From Artemisia argyi (lineage: Eukaryota > Streptophyta > Magnoliopsida > Asterales > Asteraceae): a DNA stretch of 64,000 bases. Numbering within the stretch: position 1 is the first letter of the stretch; every line of letters starts with the position of its first letter. Of the stretch, positions 22,854 through 34,118 are shown piece after piece. Position numbers and translations under genes: made by a program. The stretch covers positions 266,660,057-266,724,056 of the forward strand of contig CM060709.1 of assembly GCA_030686995.1 (NCBI GenBank), read 5' to 3'. A model generated the notes under the pieces. That model was not told the origin of the DNA and made no database searches. It saw only the letters and a list, made by a program, of their open reading frames with translations.

Positions 22854-24265
22854 TGATGCGTAGGGATTGCACCAGGCTTTATCTCTCAAGGGATCTCGAG
22901 AAGCTTACAACCCCCACCAGGCAGTGTACCTGATCGTTGTAGTATAGTATAGTGACAAGTACCCGGGGATTGATCGTTCAGCTAGGAATAGTATCGCTAG
23001 GGTTAGAAAACCTAAATACTAGTTCTAAAGATGGGGGATGATTATTTTTGTATTTTTATATTTTTTAGAAAGCAAGTAAAAATCTCGGGTTTGAAGGATT
23101 TGGGCGGAATTAGTTGCTAGTCAACTAACCCAATACTAAAGATGCAATCAAAATAAAATACTAAAAATGAAAATTAACTATGTTAAACTAAGGTTGTGAG
23201 CAATAAGTGGAGAAATTGTGTTTACTTAGATTTCACTACTCCCTAGATATCTTTTACGCATTAATTACTTGTTATAGTTGCGTGGATGACGGATTGTATT
23301 CCTTAATACCATTCATGGGGTGGCGCACTTAATTCCCCAATCCTATGAGTGCCTACTTCACTCCTATGTCGAGCCGGCTAAGAAGCTCCTAACATGGGAT
23401 CATTAGAATTTACTCATGCATTAAATACAACCAATAAAACCTAGTGCACGTCAGTTCATGTTTCCTAAGACGTTCAAGCATGTTACCATTTGGAGATCTG
23501 CTAGTTTTCTTAAGCCTAACATCGAAATCGTTCATCCAATACAACCATAAACAAGTAATCAACACATAATTAACATCTAGGTTTCATTAGATCTAAGCAA
23601 ACACAAGATAGATCTAGCCTAGCATGATGGAATTATGACAAGAACAAGATATAGACAACCAACGCATAGACATATTGATTGAATTAGAAGAACACTTATC
23701 TCAATTACACATGAAAGGGTTCAAGGGCTGAAAACCCTTGAAAAACCAGTAAAGTTCGTACTAAGTTCGGCCTTAGGGTTTCTCCAAAACTTCTCTTTTT
23801 TTATGAATGAAAATTAGAAGACTATATATAGGAAATTGAGGCTGACGGCGTCAAGACCAAATTGGTGACGCTGTCATCTCGCCGCCAAAAGAATTCTCGG
23901 ATTGCCTTGATCTACTTCTGACGCCGTCACGTTATAACTTTTTCCAGGCCATCACGTATTTTACTCTTGACGCTCTTCCTTGTGACGCCTTCATTTCTGT
24001 ACTGGGCCGTCATGAAAATTACTCTTGACACCGTCAAAATGTTGCTCTTGACGCCGTCACCTACTGTTCCCAGCTTGGAAAATTAAGTTTTTGGCGTTTT
24101 CTTCACTTTTATGCTCCAAAAACGTCCGAATTGCTTCCTTTTCCAGATTTCTCTCCCAAAGTACCTAAAATCACAAAAGGAACGATTTAGGGTAATATTT
24201 GATCAAATAAATTCAATTCCGGGCTTAAATGACCCCCTAAAAGTGGTTCATTTTTCGCCTCATCA
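22854..24265 (-). repeat. LTR (5' LTR in element orientation) with promoter
   Basis: Minus-strand TATA box ctatatatag at 23822-23831. Upstream (higher coordinates) there are TGACG-N-CGTCA motifs at 23843-23853, about 23919 and about 24048, plus decayed versions, within 240 bp. Confidence 0.88.
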
Positions 24266-24270
24266 AACAC

Positions 24271-24450
24271 TCAACTTAATAATGGGCGGGAGTTTTAAGT
24301 ATTACAACGGCAAGATAGAAAAATTGAGGGACCAACTGTGAAAAAATATTCATTATTAAAACCAATGACCGTCTCTTCCCTGAGACGCTAATTACTTTTG
24401 TGCGTTAACCAATAAACCCATCCAACCGCCTTTTCCTCGCACATCTCCTA
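24271..24450. other. MULE interior after the retrotransposon
   Basis: 24366-24415 directly repeats the 16960-17010 block (tcttccctgagacgctaatt). It is probably a 5' flank or UTR captured with the ORF that follows. Confidence 0.5.
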
Positions 24451-24810
24451 ATGGAAGATTTCCCAATGTTGAATGAACTTATGGAAGTGGTTGATTCTTC
24501 ACGCTTCAATGATCGAATAGGATTGTGGTTTGGACAAGAGGCGGCTGAAGAAGGGTTTTTTAAAAACCTAATTCGTGCACCTATAGATCATCTAAAGAGG
24601 CTGATTCTCAAGCGTAGGGAGCTGATTGAGGAGAATGAATCTTTGGGAGAGCATGGTGTGGCGCATTCCATTTTGGTTGCGCTTAGATGAACCCAGGCCA
24701 GGCACATCGACCAACTTGCTTGTTTGATAAAGATTTATGGTGAAGCTGATGAAGGTATTCGTAACCAGGAAGGTTATGTTGCTTCCATGGCTGAATATAA
24801 TTAGTCACTT
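24451..24810 (+). pseudogene. Small unknown protein with one internal TGA
   Basis: Starts MEDFPMLNELMEVVDSSRF; 79 codons to a TGA at 24688-24690, then the same frame stays open for about 39 more codons to TAG. It is rich in Leu, Glu and Lys (HLKRLILKRRELIEENESLG), suggesting an alpha-helical or coiled-coil protein of about 119 residues before the stop. No family recognised. It lies within MULE cargo, so it may be a captured host exon. Confidence 0.4.
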
Positions 24811-25031
24811 TTGGGTATTTGATGGGGGTAGGTAAATGTGGTCTTTTGGTACCTTGTTTTCCATGTTTAGGTTGTTAACAAGGTTATGTAAATGTATCTT
24901 TTGTTTGGTTGTTGATGAAGGGTTGATCTACTTTCTGATGTTATTGTAATGTACTCTAACTATAATGCAATATAAATATATGTTTTAGCATTTCAAGTTG
25001 TGGTATTTGGTGTACTGTGTCTATTAACAAA

Positions 25032-25445
25032 AAATCCTATGTATGCATTTGCAGCTTTAATTTTTGGTGTTTACATTTTATGAGTTTGCAATTGCATACA
25101 GTTTAGGGGGAGTGTTTGGAATAACCCAATTTGACTTATAAAGTCAACACATATCAAACAAGTGTTACTAATAATTCGTTTGAAATAACCCATTTAGGGA
25201 GTTGTTTGGAATAACCCATTTTTGACTTATAAAGTCAACACATACCAAAAAATTATTAACAAACGTGTAAAGTTTTAATCAATCAAAAAATTCTATGTAT
25301 GCATTTGCAGCTTTAGTTTTTGGTGTTTACATTTTATGAGTTAGCAATTGCATATGCAATTTAGGGGGAGTGTTTGGAATAACCCAATTTGACTTATAAA
25401 GTCAACACATACCAAACAAGTGTTACTAATAATCCGTTTGAAAAC
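25032..25445. repeat. Direct duplication of ~155 bp in the MULE
   Basis: 25032-25184 and 25284-25443 share tatgtatgcatttgcagctt, gggggagtgtttggaataac and gacttataaagtcaacacat. A partial third unit lies between them (25196-25250). Confidence 0.8.
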
Positions 25446-25674
25446 ATAAAATGATGCATATAGATTGTATCAAACTTACAAAACATTGTCTATGGACAAA
25501 CCCATATGGTTTATCCTACACAGATAGTTACAAAACATTGTCTAATCATTCATCAAGTTTTTTTTGTGCCCACCATACATACAGGCTACTAGGAACAAAC
25601 CCATATTGATTATCCGAATCAGATACTACACAAGTTGTTTATAAAAGATCATTCATCCAACATACAAACAACCA

Positions 25675-27201
25675 TCAGATCACATCAAACTTTAAAAGTC
25701 TCAGTGACCTGTTTGTTTCATCACTTAGAAAGAAGCAGACCATTGAACCTTGACCAAACCCTGCTTCCGCCTTTAACTCCCTGAAACTAGCTGATGAAAC
25801 AATTGCCACTTTCCTTCTCACCTTCCCTTGACCAACTTGCACAGTTCTGTCACGCACTTCGAACATTATCTCTATCCTTTGATGCTTCATAACAGTAACA
25901 GAGAACCCATACAAATTGTACTTCTTCACAAGTGTTGAAGGAATAACCTTTTACAAAATGTACAAAACTAAGCATTAGTGTTTTTGGGGTGATTCTATCA
26001 GACGTTATGATCTATCAATCGTCCTGTCAGACTCACATATATCTTATAAAAAATTGACAGATACACATCTTATTAAGCAACTCTGTCACTACTGCTTCCC
26101 AAACAGGCCAAATACACAGAACAAAATATATGACCACATCGACCATGCATAAAGGAAGTATAGAAAAGTTTCAATACACTTACAAGTCGACCATCTCTCC
26201 AGAAGCATGCATTCATCTTTCTATAGAATGCCCTTTCTTCTTGGTCATGGACATTGTGAAACGTCCAATTACACATCCAGTTCATCCGACGGGCTTCAAA
26301 ATCTGAAGTTAATAATACATAATTAGTTACAGATAATCCAAAATGTTACATTGATATCATATACTTGATGTAGTTAAAGTTAATCAAGATAAACATACCA
26401 TAGTCATGTGCTTGGTGATAGAGTACATTCATGGCTATGTTGGTGTTGTATGTCTCCACTGTTGTGATGGCCCATCCATCACGTTCAAACAACATGACAT
26501 TATATTCTTCCTCCGGTACAACCTGAGTAAACACCATCTACTGACCGGGTTTCATATTCAAGTCTTTGACCAGTCTCTCGCAACCATACCCAAACAGGAC
26601 GGAGTGGACGTATCGATCATATAGATGTTCACTTTCAACCTCCACATTGTGCTCAGTCGTGTTAGTGGTAACCACGACATGGTCAGTAGGGGTAGGACCA
26701 TTCAGATACTTCAGAAAATCTTTCGGCAACCACTGCATACGCAGAGATGTGTCTGTCACTTGCACTAAACATCTCCAAAACTGAGCAGTTTAGGGTTCAT
26801 AATTATGAAACTCCTCCCCAACCGTAGCAACTTACATAAAATACATCCTCACCCTCTTCTACAAAATGTATGTAAGCAATATTCGAATAGGTGATGTTGT
26901 GCATAACAAAATCATTCTATCTAGCTTCCTCAAGAACACAGACTAACTTTGAGACTCTCCTATGACTCTCCACTAATGCCAGTATAGTTAACTAAGTAAA
27001 TATAACTATTCCCATGATAGTAACATCCTAAAACATAATCCTTATGCAATTCCAACCAAAATTAAGTTTTAAGCATTGTCAATTTCTTAAAACTAGTTTC
27101 TTAGAGAAATAATAGTTAACTCATAGATGATGTTAACTTACAAACTCATCCAAAACATCTTCAGGATCCTCCACAGCGCAAAGAAATTGATTCCCATACA
27201 T
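25675..27201 (-). pseudogene. B3-domain (REM-like) gene carried by the MULE, two nonsense codons
   Basis: Minus-strand exons inferred from GT/AG junctions that keep frame: 27201-27142 (ATG, MYGNQFLCAVED), 26991-26836, 26780-26399, 26302-26184, 25947-25675 (stop). Donors are GTAAGT/GTATGT type and acceptors end in CAG or AG. Exons 2-3 contain B3-like features: LRMQWLPKDFLKYLNG, GYGCERLVKDLNMKPGQ, then VMLFERDGW; exon 5 has a second B3-like half ending RSLRLLKFDVI. B3 proteins are plant-specific nuclear DNA-binding factors. Two in-frame TAGs (26917-26919 and 26538-26540) fall where B3 proteins normally have Trp, so the copy is a nonsense allele or pseudogene. It remains otherwise open across five exons, suggesting recent capture. 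Confidence 0.75.
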
Positions 27202-27559
27202 AGCTACTACATTAACGATTAAGATTATAAAAAATAACGTTTGAATGAAGTAAAAATCAGTAAATATACTATCTGGTATGTGTGCTGTTTTATTTTGCAC
27301 GCCTCGCAAGTTCCGATGGTATGTGTTTGTGAGTGTTTGATTTGATCGGATGAAATAAGATAGAATATGGGTAGCTTGTTGAGGGTTGTGTTCGGTAGAG
27401 TTTGTATCTTGTATGTGACAATGTGTGTATCAGATGATCGGGTTTTACTTAAGTGTCAATGGTTAGGTGTGGGTTTAATGGTTCTCACGGAAACAATAAT
27501 AGGCGTATCAGAAACTATATGGTCAAGTTGCATAGTTAACAATGTATGAGTACACCGTT
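27202..27559. other. MULE interior upstream of the B3 gene
   Basis: Would contain the B3 promoter and 5'UTR. No TATA box stands out clearly. Confidence 0.4.
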
Positions 27560-27776
27560 GGTCCCTCAAGTTGAGTGTTGGGTTTTGCTTGGGTTAGATT
27601 ATAGTTAAAATGTGAAAGGACTATTATGCCCCTCAAAATATAACAAAAAACGTGCGTTGACCGAGACCAAATAGGTCAAGGGATGCACTCGGACCCAAAA
27701 AGTTGGGTTTTGGACTCTAGGCGATGATTTTTCCATGTTTTTAGGAAAGTTCAGGGACCAACGATACATTTTTGTC
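27560..27776. repeat. Right TIR of the MULE
   Basis: Inverted copy of 16713-16915, ending CGATACATTTTTGTC before the tttctttta target duplication. Confidence 0.85.
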
Positions 27777-27830
27777 TTTCTTTTATTAAAATTCGAGATC
27801 TTGGCTCTTAATATTAAGGACGTGGTTTTT
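27777..27830 (+). pseudogene. F-box pseudogene, 3' piece after the MULE
   Basis: Continues the FBA-domain copy from 16712; matches 34522-34580 (gctctcaatgttaaggatat against gctcttaatattaaggacgt). It runs into the METTL13-like sequence on the other strand at about 27830. Confidence 0.6.
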
Positions 27831-28740
27831 TTGACAAATAACTAGGAAGACCCCCCGAACCCACACCTAGACATAGAGCTTTCCGGTTGATCTTGAGGTT
27901 ATACTTGACTTGCAAATGTTCGAAGGAGAGAGACAGGCCAGCAATCATGGCTTGCACCTCAAGTTGAATGACAATCGACTTGTCCACTACAAAATCTTGT
28001 ACCATTGTATCATGCCTTTCTTTTAAGGCATCCAAAGGCATGTCAGGCATAACCGTAATCCCAGGCTTAGGTATCGCGACGAGCCTCATGTCGCACATTA
28101 TGAAATGAGGACATGACAGAAACCTAACTCGCCTACGATAATCACTTCCCCTCCACTTGTTTCAATCTCTACATGTTCCACAATTATCTTACCTTGATAC
28201 ACACCGCTTTCTCACATATTTGCACTATGCACTTAACTTCATCCTCAAACACAAGGAAATTCAAGTCTTTGTCAATACAACCAGCAGGAAGGAGTAAACT
28301 TAGCATGTTACCCAAAATTTCTTGAACCAACAATTCATCAACCGTGTCGACACAAGTCCGAGTATAGTACTTTGAATCCTCCGCTTTGTTCATCACAATG
28401 ATAATGTGGGAAACATTGTAATATTTATGGAATAGTCTTCTACGGCCTTGATCGGCACAGAAAAACCAGACTCTCTTACATGTTGCTGGTACTATGAGGA
28501 CACCAACTAGTGGCTTGTCTATTAAAGAAATAACAATTGGAGAATCTATGACATGGACCACCAGCTCCTTAGAGTAAAGAATAACTGACTTGGATTTTGG
28601 CTCAGCGACATCTTCATCTTCGATCACGAAGAAGGGATTAGGCACATCCTCAATTATCATAATCCTTCGCGGGACTAGTGTTCCAGCTGATTCATTTGGG
28701 ACTGTTAAAGGTTGGACAAAAGAAGACATTGCTGCAAAGA
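27814..28740 (-). pseudogene. METTL13-like pseudogene copy
   Basis: The minus-strand N-terminal frame (28729 to 28184, ~181 codons) has VWFFCADQGRRRLFHKYYNV, followed by acidic blocks and FEDEVKCIVQI. After a frameshift near 28195 it continues VYQGKIIVEHVEIE, then in another frame FLSCPHFIMCDMRLV, then a 94-codon stretch reaching the SAM motif KALCLGVGSGGLPSYL. It ends abruptly at 27830 against F-box sequence, losing the rest of the fold. At least two frameshifts. More diverged from the other copies than they are from each other. Confidence 0.65.
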
Positions 28741-29369
28741 AGAGAAGGGAAACATAAGGTTAAACGTTTAGAACTTACAGCTAATTTCCAAAAGAAAACA
28801 ACAAGAAAATCAGTTATTAAGATACTTTTAGTGCTAACATAGGTTGTGTAAGTAAAAAAAAGCTCGGTAATAGGTGCAAATTAAGAGTGAAAGACAAATT
28901 TATGGGGTAATTTTAAGGAATATAAGTAGAAACTTGTTGATTAGAAGACTAAAACCACTCACAAAACAAACACGCACAATAACAACTAATAAATAAAATA
29001 AATACACATATATATGACAAATTGTTGCAAATCTTTTAAGTATAAGCAAAACACCAGAAGTCTAGGAGCCCTTTTGATTGGATGGGTCACTGTGAGACAA
29101 ACCTAAAGAAAAGCTAAATATCTGTACTTGATTTATGCTACGGTTAGCTAAATGACCTACAACTTCTCTTCTCATTTCATGGCTGCAGTTTTAGAAAATC
29201 ATAACTACACATAATTACCTCATCTTTTCAAGTGAGCTGGTATCGTTAGTAATTGACTGTTATATCTTATCATGATACACATTGTCTACCTCACACACTT
29301 GCACAATGCACTTATAAACCCTAATTTGAAGAACCTTTTTTTTTCTTTGAAGAACCCCTATGTTTATAA
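28741..29369. other. Unassigned sequence
   Basis: No gene recognised. It may contain the upstream intron or 5' flank of the METTL13-like copy. Confidence 0.4.
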
Positions 29370-29411
29370 CAACCTTTCTTCTCACCAACCTCAAACCCAA
29401 CTTCCCAAACC

Positions 29412-29939
29412 TAGGGCTGTAAACGAACTGAACGTTCAGTGAACATTTCATGAACTGTTCGGTAAAAAGTTCGTTTACTAAATGAACGAACATAAACAAT
29501 ATTTTACGTTCGTTTAGTTAAATGAACGAACATGAACAAAAGTCTCGTTCATTCATTTATGTTCGTGAACGTCCGATTAGGCATTCGTTAAAGTTCGTTT
29601 ATGTTTATTTATCTATTTATGTTCATATATTATATTTTTTAATTTTAAAAATTGGTTTGTTTAAACAAAACAACACTTATAAAACAATATATTGTGAAGA
29701 ATTCAATAAAGTTTATGTTTGTTTGTCTATTTTCATTTATGTTCGATCGTTTATGTTCGTTTATTGTTTTAATGAACGAACATAAACGAACATGAACAGT
29801 TCATTTTCTTAATAAACGAACATGAACAAAAAAATCCGTCCGTTTAAGCGTCCGTATCCGTTTATTTGTCTGGTTAAAATTAAATGAACGAACATGAACA
29901 GGGCTTCGTTCATATTCGTCTAGTTCGTTTACAGCCCTA
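29412..29939. mobile_element. hAT-type MITE, TAGGGCTGTAAACGAAC family, copy 1
   Basis: 528 bp, TIRs TAGGGCTGTAAACGAAC ... GTTCGTTTACAGCCCTA, perfect 8-bp target duplication cccaaacc (29404-29411, 29940-29947). The interior is rich in gttcgtttatgttcg phrases on both strands. Confidence 0.92.
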
Positions 29940-30174
29940 CCCAAACCCTAATTTCCATCTCTGCTTCATTTCTACTCGCAGCCCCTAAAGACAATAGCTA
30001 AATTCTTTTACATTATAATAATAAATGCATAAAATAGATATTAAAAAGATATATTGAGTTGACACCTATCTATAGTTCTATACACCACTATCAACAAGAA
30101 CATGAACTTACCCTATCACAACACATAAAAAAACCACAAGAACGTGAACTTACCCTACCATATGATTTGATTGG

Positions 30175-30454
30175 CACTACAAAAAAACAGGTAAATATTA
30201 ACACCATAATTGCAAATAAATGCAACTAACTTACCCGGACACGATTATTTCACAATACACATAAAAAAGACATAAAAACATTAAAAATCAAGAGTTTACC
30301 GCCAAATAAATTATTTACCTATTTATTTGGAGGCAAACTCTTAAATTTTCATGTTTTTGTGTCTTTTTATGTGTATTGTGAAATAATCGCGTCTGAGTAA
30401 GTTAGCTGCATTTATTTGAAATTATGGTGTTAAAATTTACCCGTTTTTGTAGTG
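30175..30454. mobile_element. CACTA-like foldback element at the palindrome core
   Basis: Ends CACTACAAAAAAACAGG ... CCGTTTTTGTAGTG match the CACTA (En/Spm) type terminal motif. Flanking 3-bp sequences (tgg, tca) do not match. Because the palindrome continues beyond these ends, its real borders are unclear. Confidence 0.45.
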
Positions 30455-30707
30455 TCAGTCAAATCATTTGGTAGGGTAAGTTCATATTCTTGTGGCTTTT
30501 TTATGTGCTGCGATAGGGTAAGTTCATGTTCTGTTGGTAGTCGTGTATAGAACTATAGATAGGTGGCAACTTAATATATCTTTTAATATCTATTTTATTC
30601 ATTTATTATTATAATGTAAAAGAATTTAACTGTTGTCTTTAGGGGCTGCAAGTAGAAATGAAACAGAGATGGAAATTAGGGTTTGGGGTTGGTAAGAAGA
30701 AAGGTTG

Positions 30708-32261
30708 AAAAGAGGTAAATAGTAGACCTAAAAACAATTATTAACAATGGTTCATACAAGAATAAGAGCTTAGCAGTATTACATAAGATAAGCATGATTA
30801 AGAAGGATTCATACAACTAAGAGGTTGCAAATAAGAGTTTAAGAGAAGTTTGAATTAGTATTTTGTAAAATAAGGAAAGATAAGACTAAAACTACTCAAA
30901 AAACACAACACATAAAGGTTATTTATTATTATCGTCTTTTATAAGCAAAACACTACTTACTAAAGCATTTTTTTGGTGAAAATGAGGTTTACCTGATGAG
31001 AGACAATTTAAAGACAACAAATTCTAAAAAAGTTGATCAATTTAAATACTAAAATACTTGAATGCACGTTTGGATTTCAATCCCATTATAAATAACTAAA
31101 CATATTTAATAGAAGAAACTTACACGTTTTAAGTATATTTAAAAAAGCTAAACAAATTTAAATGTGTGCTTTAATGTATAGAAAAAAAGAGAGAAAATAT
31201 TAGTTTCAAATTTCAAGTAGGGTACTTAGCAAATTAAGAACTCATAAGTTACTTTGTTGCCTATTTTATACAAGAGACTTAGAAAATTTTGCACTTTTGG
31301 TAAATGACCTTTTAGCCGACTTAGTTAACAAATTTCCATATAAACTTAACCACCACCAAGCATATAAAACAATTAAATAAGATGTCTTAATACGAGAATT
31401 TCTTTGCCAAATGCATTAATTAATTTAGAAAACTAATTCACATATTTACATATATAGATACTTGCACAAAACTTTTAACTGGTATTGGGGCTGGAATGTT
31501 TTCTACACGATCATAACAAATTCAATCCACTTAGGATCCACCGTAGAAGTTTCAATGTTAATATGTTCATCATCATTTAAAGTCGATATTCACTAAATCA
31601 ATAGGTCAATGCAACCTCTTTCAATTCTCTACTTTTTCAAAAAATTTGATAAAACAAACGCAATTTAATCAATCATAAAACTGATAAGCCGTTCAAAAAA
31701 AAAAAAGAAAAATCATAAAATTGATAAATGATATCACATACCTTCTGTAACAAAAGCGTGTTATAAATCATAATAATTCCGAGACCACCTATTTCAACAA
31801 TGATACAAGGATTTTTTGCTTGTGTGTCGTGCAATAAAAGCAAAAATAATAAATATGGTTTTGAGCATGTATGGTGTGATTTTGCCAAGGCTTTTGGTTT
31901 AAAATTTTCCATGAACTAACAAGGCTGCTTGAGTGATCGAAACTTGAAACTAACATACTAAACTTAGGTATAGGTTGATGGTAGTATGAATTGGGGAAGG
32001 GTGTATGTAAACTTTGAAAGATAAATTTCTATCTTCCAAACTATATATCCTATATATATATAGAAACGTTCATACGTATATATAGAAACATGCAATGCCC
32101 ATATGTCATATAGTTAAGCTTGGACAACGTAATTAATGCATGAATGACAATTCATTACTAGCTAGTTGTAGTTTTTCTTTAACGTGCTCTGGAGACTCAT
32201 GAGGAGTAAATGAATGTGGTTGGTTTAGATGTGATCCATCAATGTGTTAGGTCAACATCAT
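30708..32261. other. AT-rich, mostly unassigned
   Basis: The only recurring piece is 31740-31915 (see separate entry). No other gene seen. Confidence 0.45.
31673..31920 (-). pseudogene. Unknown gene fragment, similar to 63165-63320
   Basis: The minus strand reads FKPKALAKSHHTCSKPYLLF, then a Leu-rich run, then CIIVEIGGLGII. The nucleotide sequence recurs at 63165-63320 with indels. Family not recognised. The shared coding-like look suggests a decayed exon. Confidence 0.35.
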
Positions 32262-32800
32262 TAGGGCTGTAAACGAACCGGACGAACACGAACGGGGCTC
32301 TGTTCATGTTCGTTCATTTAATTTTAACCGGACAAATAAATGGACACGGACGCTTAAACGGACGAATTTTCTTGTTCATGTTCGTTTATTAAGAAAATAA
32401 ATTGTTCATGTTCGTTTATGTTCGTTCATTAAGACACTAAACGAACATAAACGATCGAACATAAATGAAAATAGACAAACAAACATAAACTTTATTGAAT
32501 TCTTCGCAATATATTGTTCTATAAGTGTTGCTTTGTTTAAATAAACCAATTTTTAAATTATAAAATTAAAAGATATTATATATGAAAATAAATAGATAAA
32601 TTAACATAAACGAACGCCTAATCGGACGTTCACGAACATAAATGAACGAACGAGACTTTTGTTCATGTTCGTTCATTTAACTAAACGAACGTAAAATATT
32701 GTTCATGTTCGTTCATTTAATAAACGGACGAACATAAATGAACTTTTTACCGAACGGTTCATGAAATGTTCACTGAACGTTCAGTTCGTTTACAGCCCTA
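32262..32800. mobile_element. hAT-type MITE, TAGGGCTGTAAACGAAC family, copy 2
   Basis: 539 bp, same TIRs as 29412-29939 but in opposite orientation, perfect 8-bp target duplication aacatcat (32254-32261, 32801-32808). Confidence 0.92.
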
Positions 32801-33403
32801 AACATCATCATACAAATATAGTACTATGAACCTTTTGATTGTGTTGTTTTATCATATAGAGATATATGATATAAAGTTTTCAGCTCTCGGGGTTTGTTGG
32901 CATTTATGTCTTTATTATCAAACATGTTCAAGTTTTGTATTTAAAGGTTAGAATCAAATGAGAAAAAAAAAATTTAAATAAGAAGGGTGAGAAGAAATCA
33001 TAAACACACATATTTCATATGCATCTGCAAAAATAGATATATCTCCCTTTAAAAACCTCTCTTATTTAAAATTTATAGCTAAAAATCCTTGTTATTCTTC
33101 TCATTTTAGGTTTTTCCTCACCGGATCCCTTCATATTCAAGTAGTTCAAAATCAAGTCTCTATTAAAGTTGTTTGTGTATCAAGTGCAACATCAATGGTG
33201 TCTCAAGCATGTATTTGCAAGTTCAAGGACATTTTGTATCAAGCAAGTAGTCATTGTATTGGTAAAGAAAGACATCTTTCTCTCTAACAATTGTAATGTT
33301 ATGGATCTTTTTTGTCCTAATCAATATAATTCCAACCTTTTCGTCAAAGAGAAGGCACGCTCACTCAAGAATATCCTTCACAAGAGCAGTATTTAAATTC
33401 ATA
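32801..33403. other. Unassigned sequence
   Basis: No gene or repeat recognised. Confidence 0.4.
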
Positions 33404-33756
33404 TACTAGTTATAATGCCCGCACATGCGCAGATTTTTTTTAATTTTTTGAATCATATATTTTTATTTATTAAAAACAAATAATTTAATCTTTGTGTTTT
33501 TTATTTATGATGTTTAATTATATTTTTTATTATTAAAGATAATTATTTAAAAATTTTAATCCTATTATTAATTGCATCTTATCTATATTTTTTTGTATTT
33601 ATCTTCTATTTGTGTTAGGATAAATATAAAATGTTACCTAATAAGAAAATAATATTTTTTTTAAAATAAAATTATTAGAGTAATAAATAAAGTATGAATC
33701 CATTTTTTTGAAATGGAAAATTCACAATAGGGGTTTTGTTTTATTATATAAAAGAT
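33404..33756. repeat. Dispersed AT-rich repeat with GCGCATGCGC palindrome, copy 3
   Basis: Starts actagttataatgcccgcac with a degraded palindrome; ends gttttgttttattatataaa. Third member of the family at 11945 and 12370. Confidence 0.65.
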
Positions 33757-33837
33757 ATGTCACGTTTTAAGTGTCGTTTCAAGCTTTAAAAGTTCAAGAA
33801 TCAAGTGTCGTGTTCATGGGTTAATACAACAAACACA

Positions 33838-33942
33838 GGCATGCAAATGCATACCTTTTGGTTTCTCCTTGTAATGTAAAAAGGAGGTTAATGTGAAATA
33901 TAGATGTAAATATGTAATAAATTGAATACACCATGCCCGGCC
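33838..33942. repeat. ~105-bp repeat with GGCATG/CATGCC ends, copy 2
   Basis: Partner of 15896-16003; ends ggcatg ... catgcc. Both copies lie upstream of an F-box fragment. Confidence 0.6.
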
Positions 33943-34118
33943 AGTCCTACTCTAATTGTCACCTTTCATAAATATCACTTTTAGATGCATCTTAAACATC
34001 ATCATCATCGCATCACTTGCAAAAATTATCATCAATAAATGTACATGGTAAGAAAATGCGGTTAAAGACGAACACATGAACAACACAAAGGCAAACACGC
34101 ATAGAACATGATAAGAAC

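Larger units (their letters stand above)
17806..24265 (-). mobile_element. LTR retrotransposon, Athila-like relative, pol-less
   Basis: LTRs at 17806-19218 and 22854-24265 (1413 and 1412 bp, very similar), ends TGATG ... CATCA, and 5-bp target duplication aacac (17801-17805, 24266-24270). On the minus strand the 22854-24265 LTR is the 5' LTR; it is followed by AGTTTTTGGCGCC, the PBS phrase used by Athila-type Ty3 elements (tRNA-Asp class by recall). The only coding region is a short protease-like ORF next to it; the remaining ~2.4 kb has no RT, RNase H or integrase. It is the same family as 43853-60493, in opposite orientation. Confidence 0.9.
16713..27776. mobile_element. Mutator-like element (Pack-MULE type) carrying a B3-domain gene
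   Basis: Ends are GACAAAAATACATCG ... CGATACATTTTTGTC, with TIRs of about 200 bp (16713-16915 against 27560-27776). A perfect 9-bp target duplication tttctttta (16704-16712 and 27777-27785) is the Mutator hallmark. It sits in an F-box pseudogene whose paralog at 34.5 kb lacks the insertion. After removing the nested LTR element (17806-24265 plus one aacac) it is about 4.6 kb. Cargo: a short plus-strand ORF (24451-24810) and a five-exon B3 gene on the minus strand. I see no MURA-type transposase, so it would be non-autonomous. Confidence 0.85.
29370..30707. repeat. Long palindrome, arms ~390 bp
   Basis: The left arm (29370-29411 plus 29948-30310) pairs with the right arm (30321-30707). Shared outer phrases are caacctttcttct, ccaaaccctaatttccatct, agcccctaaagac and atctatagttctatac. 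The centre is near 30311-30320, with innermost arms aagagtttac...ccaaataaa. The left arm is split by the hAT MITE 29412-29939; the right arm lacks it. The core contains CACTACAAAAA-type ends. RNA from it would form a near-continuous stem. Confidence 0.85.

Noticed and set aside
25675..27201. Calling the B3 gene intact by choosing exons that skip the stops
   Set aside because: The splice sites that keep frame include both TAG codons; skipping them would remove conserved parts of the B3 fold.
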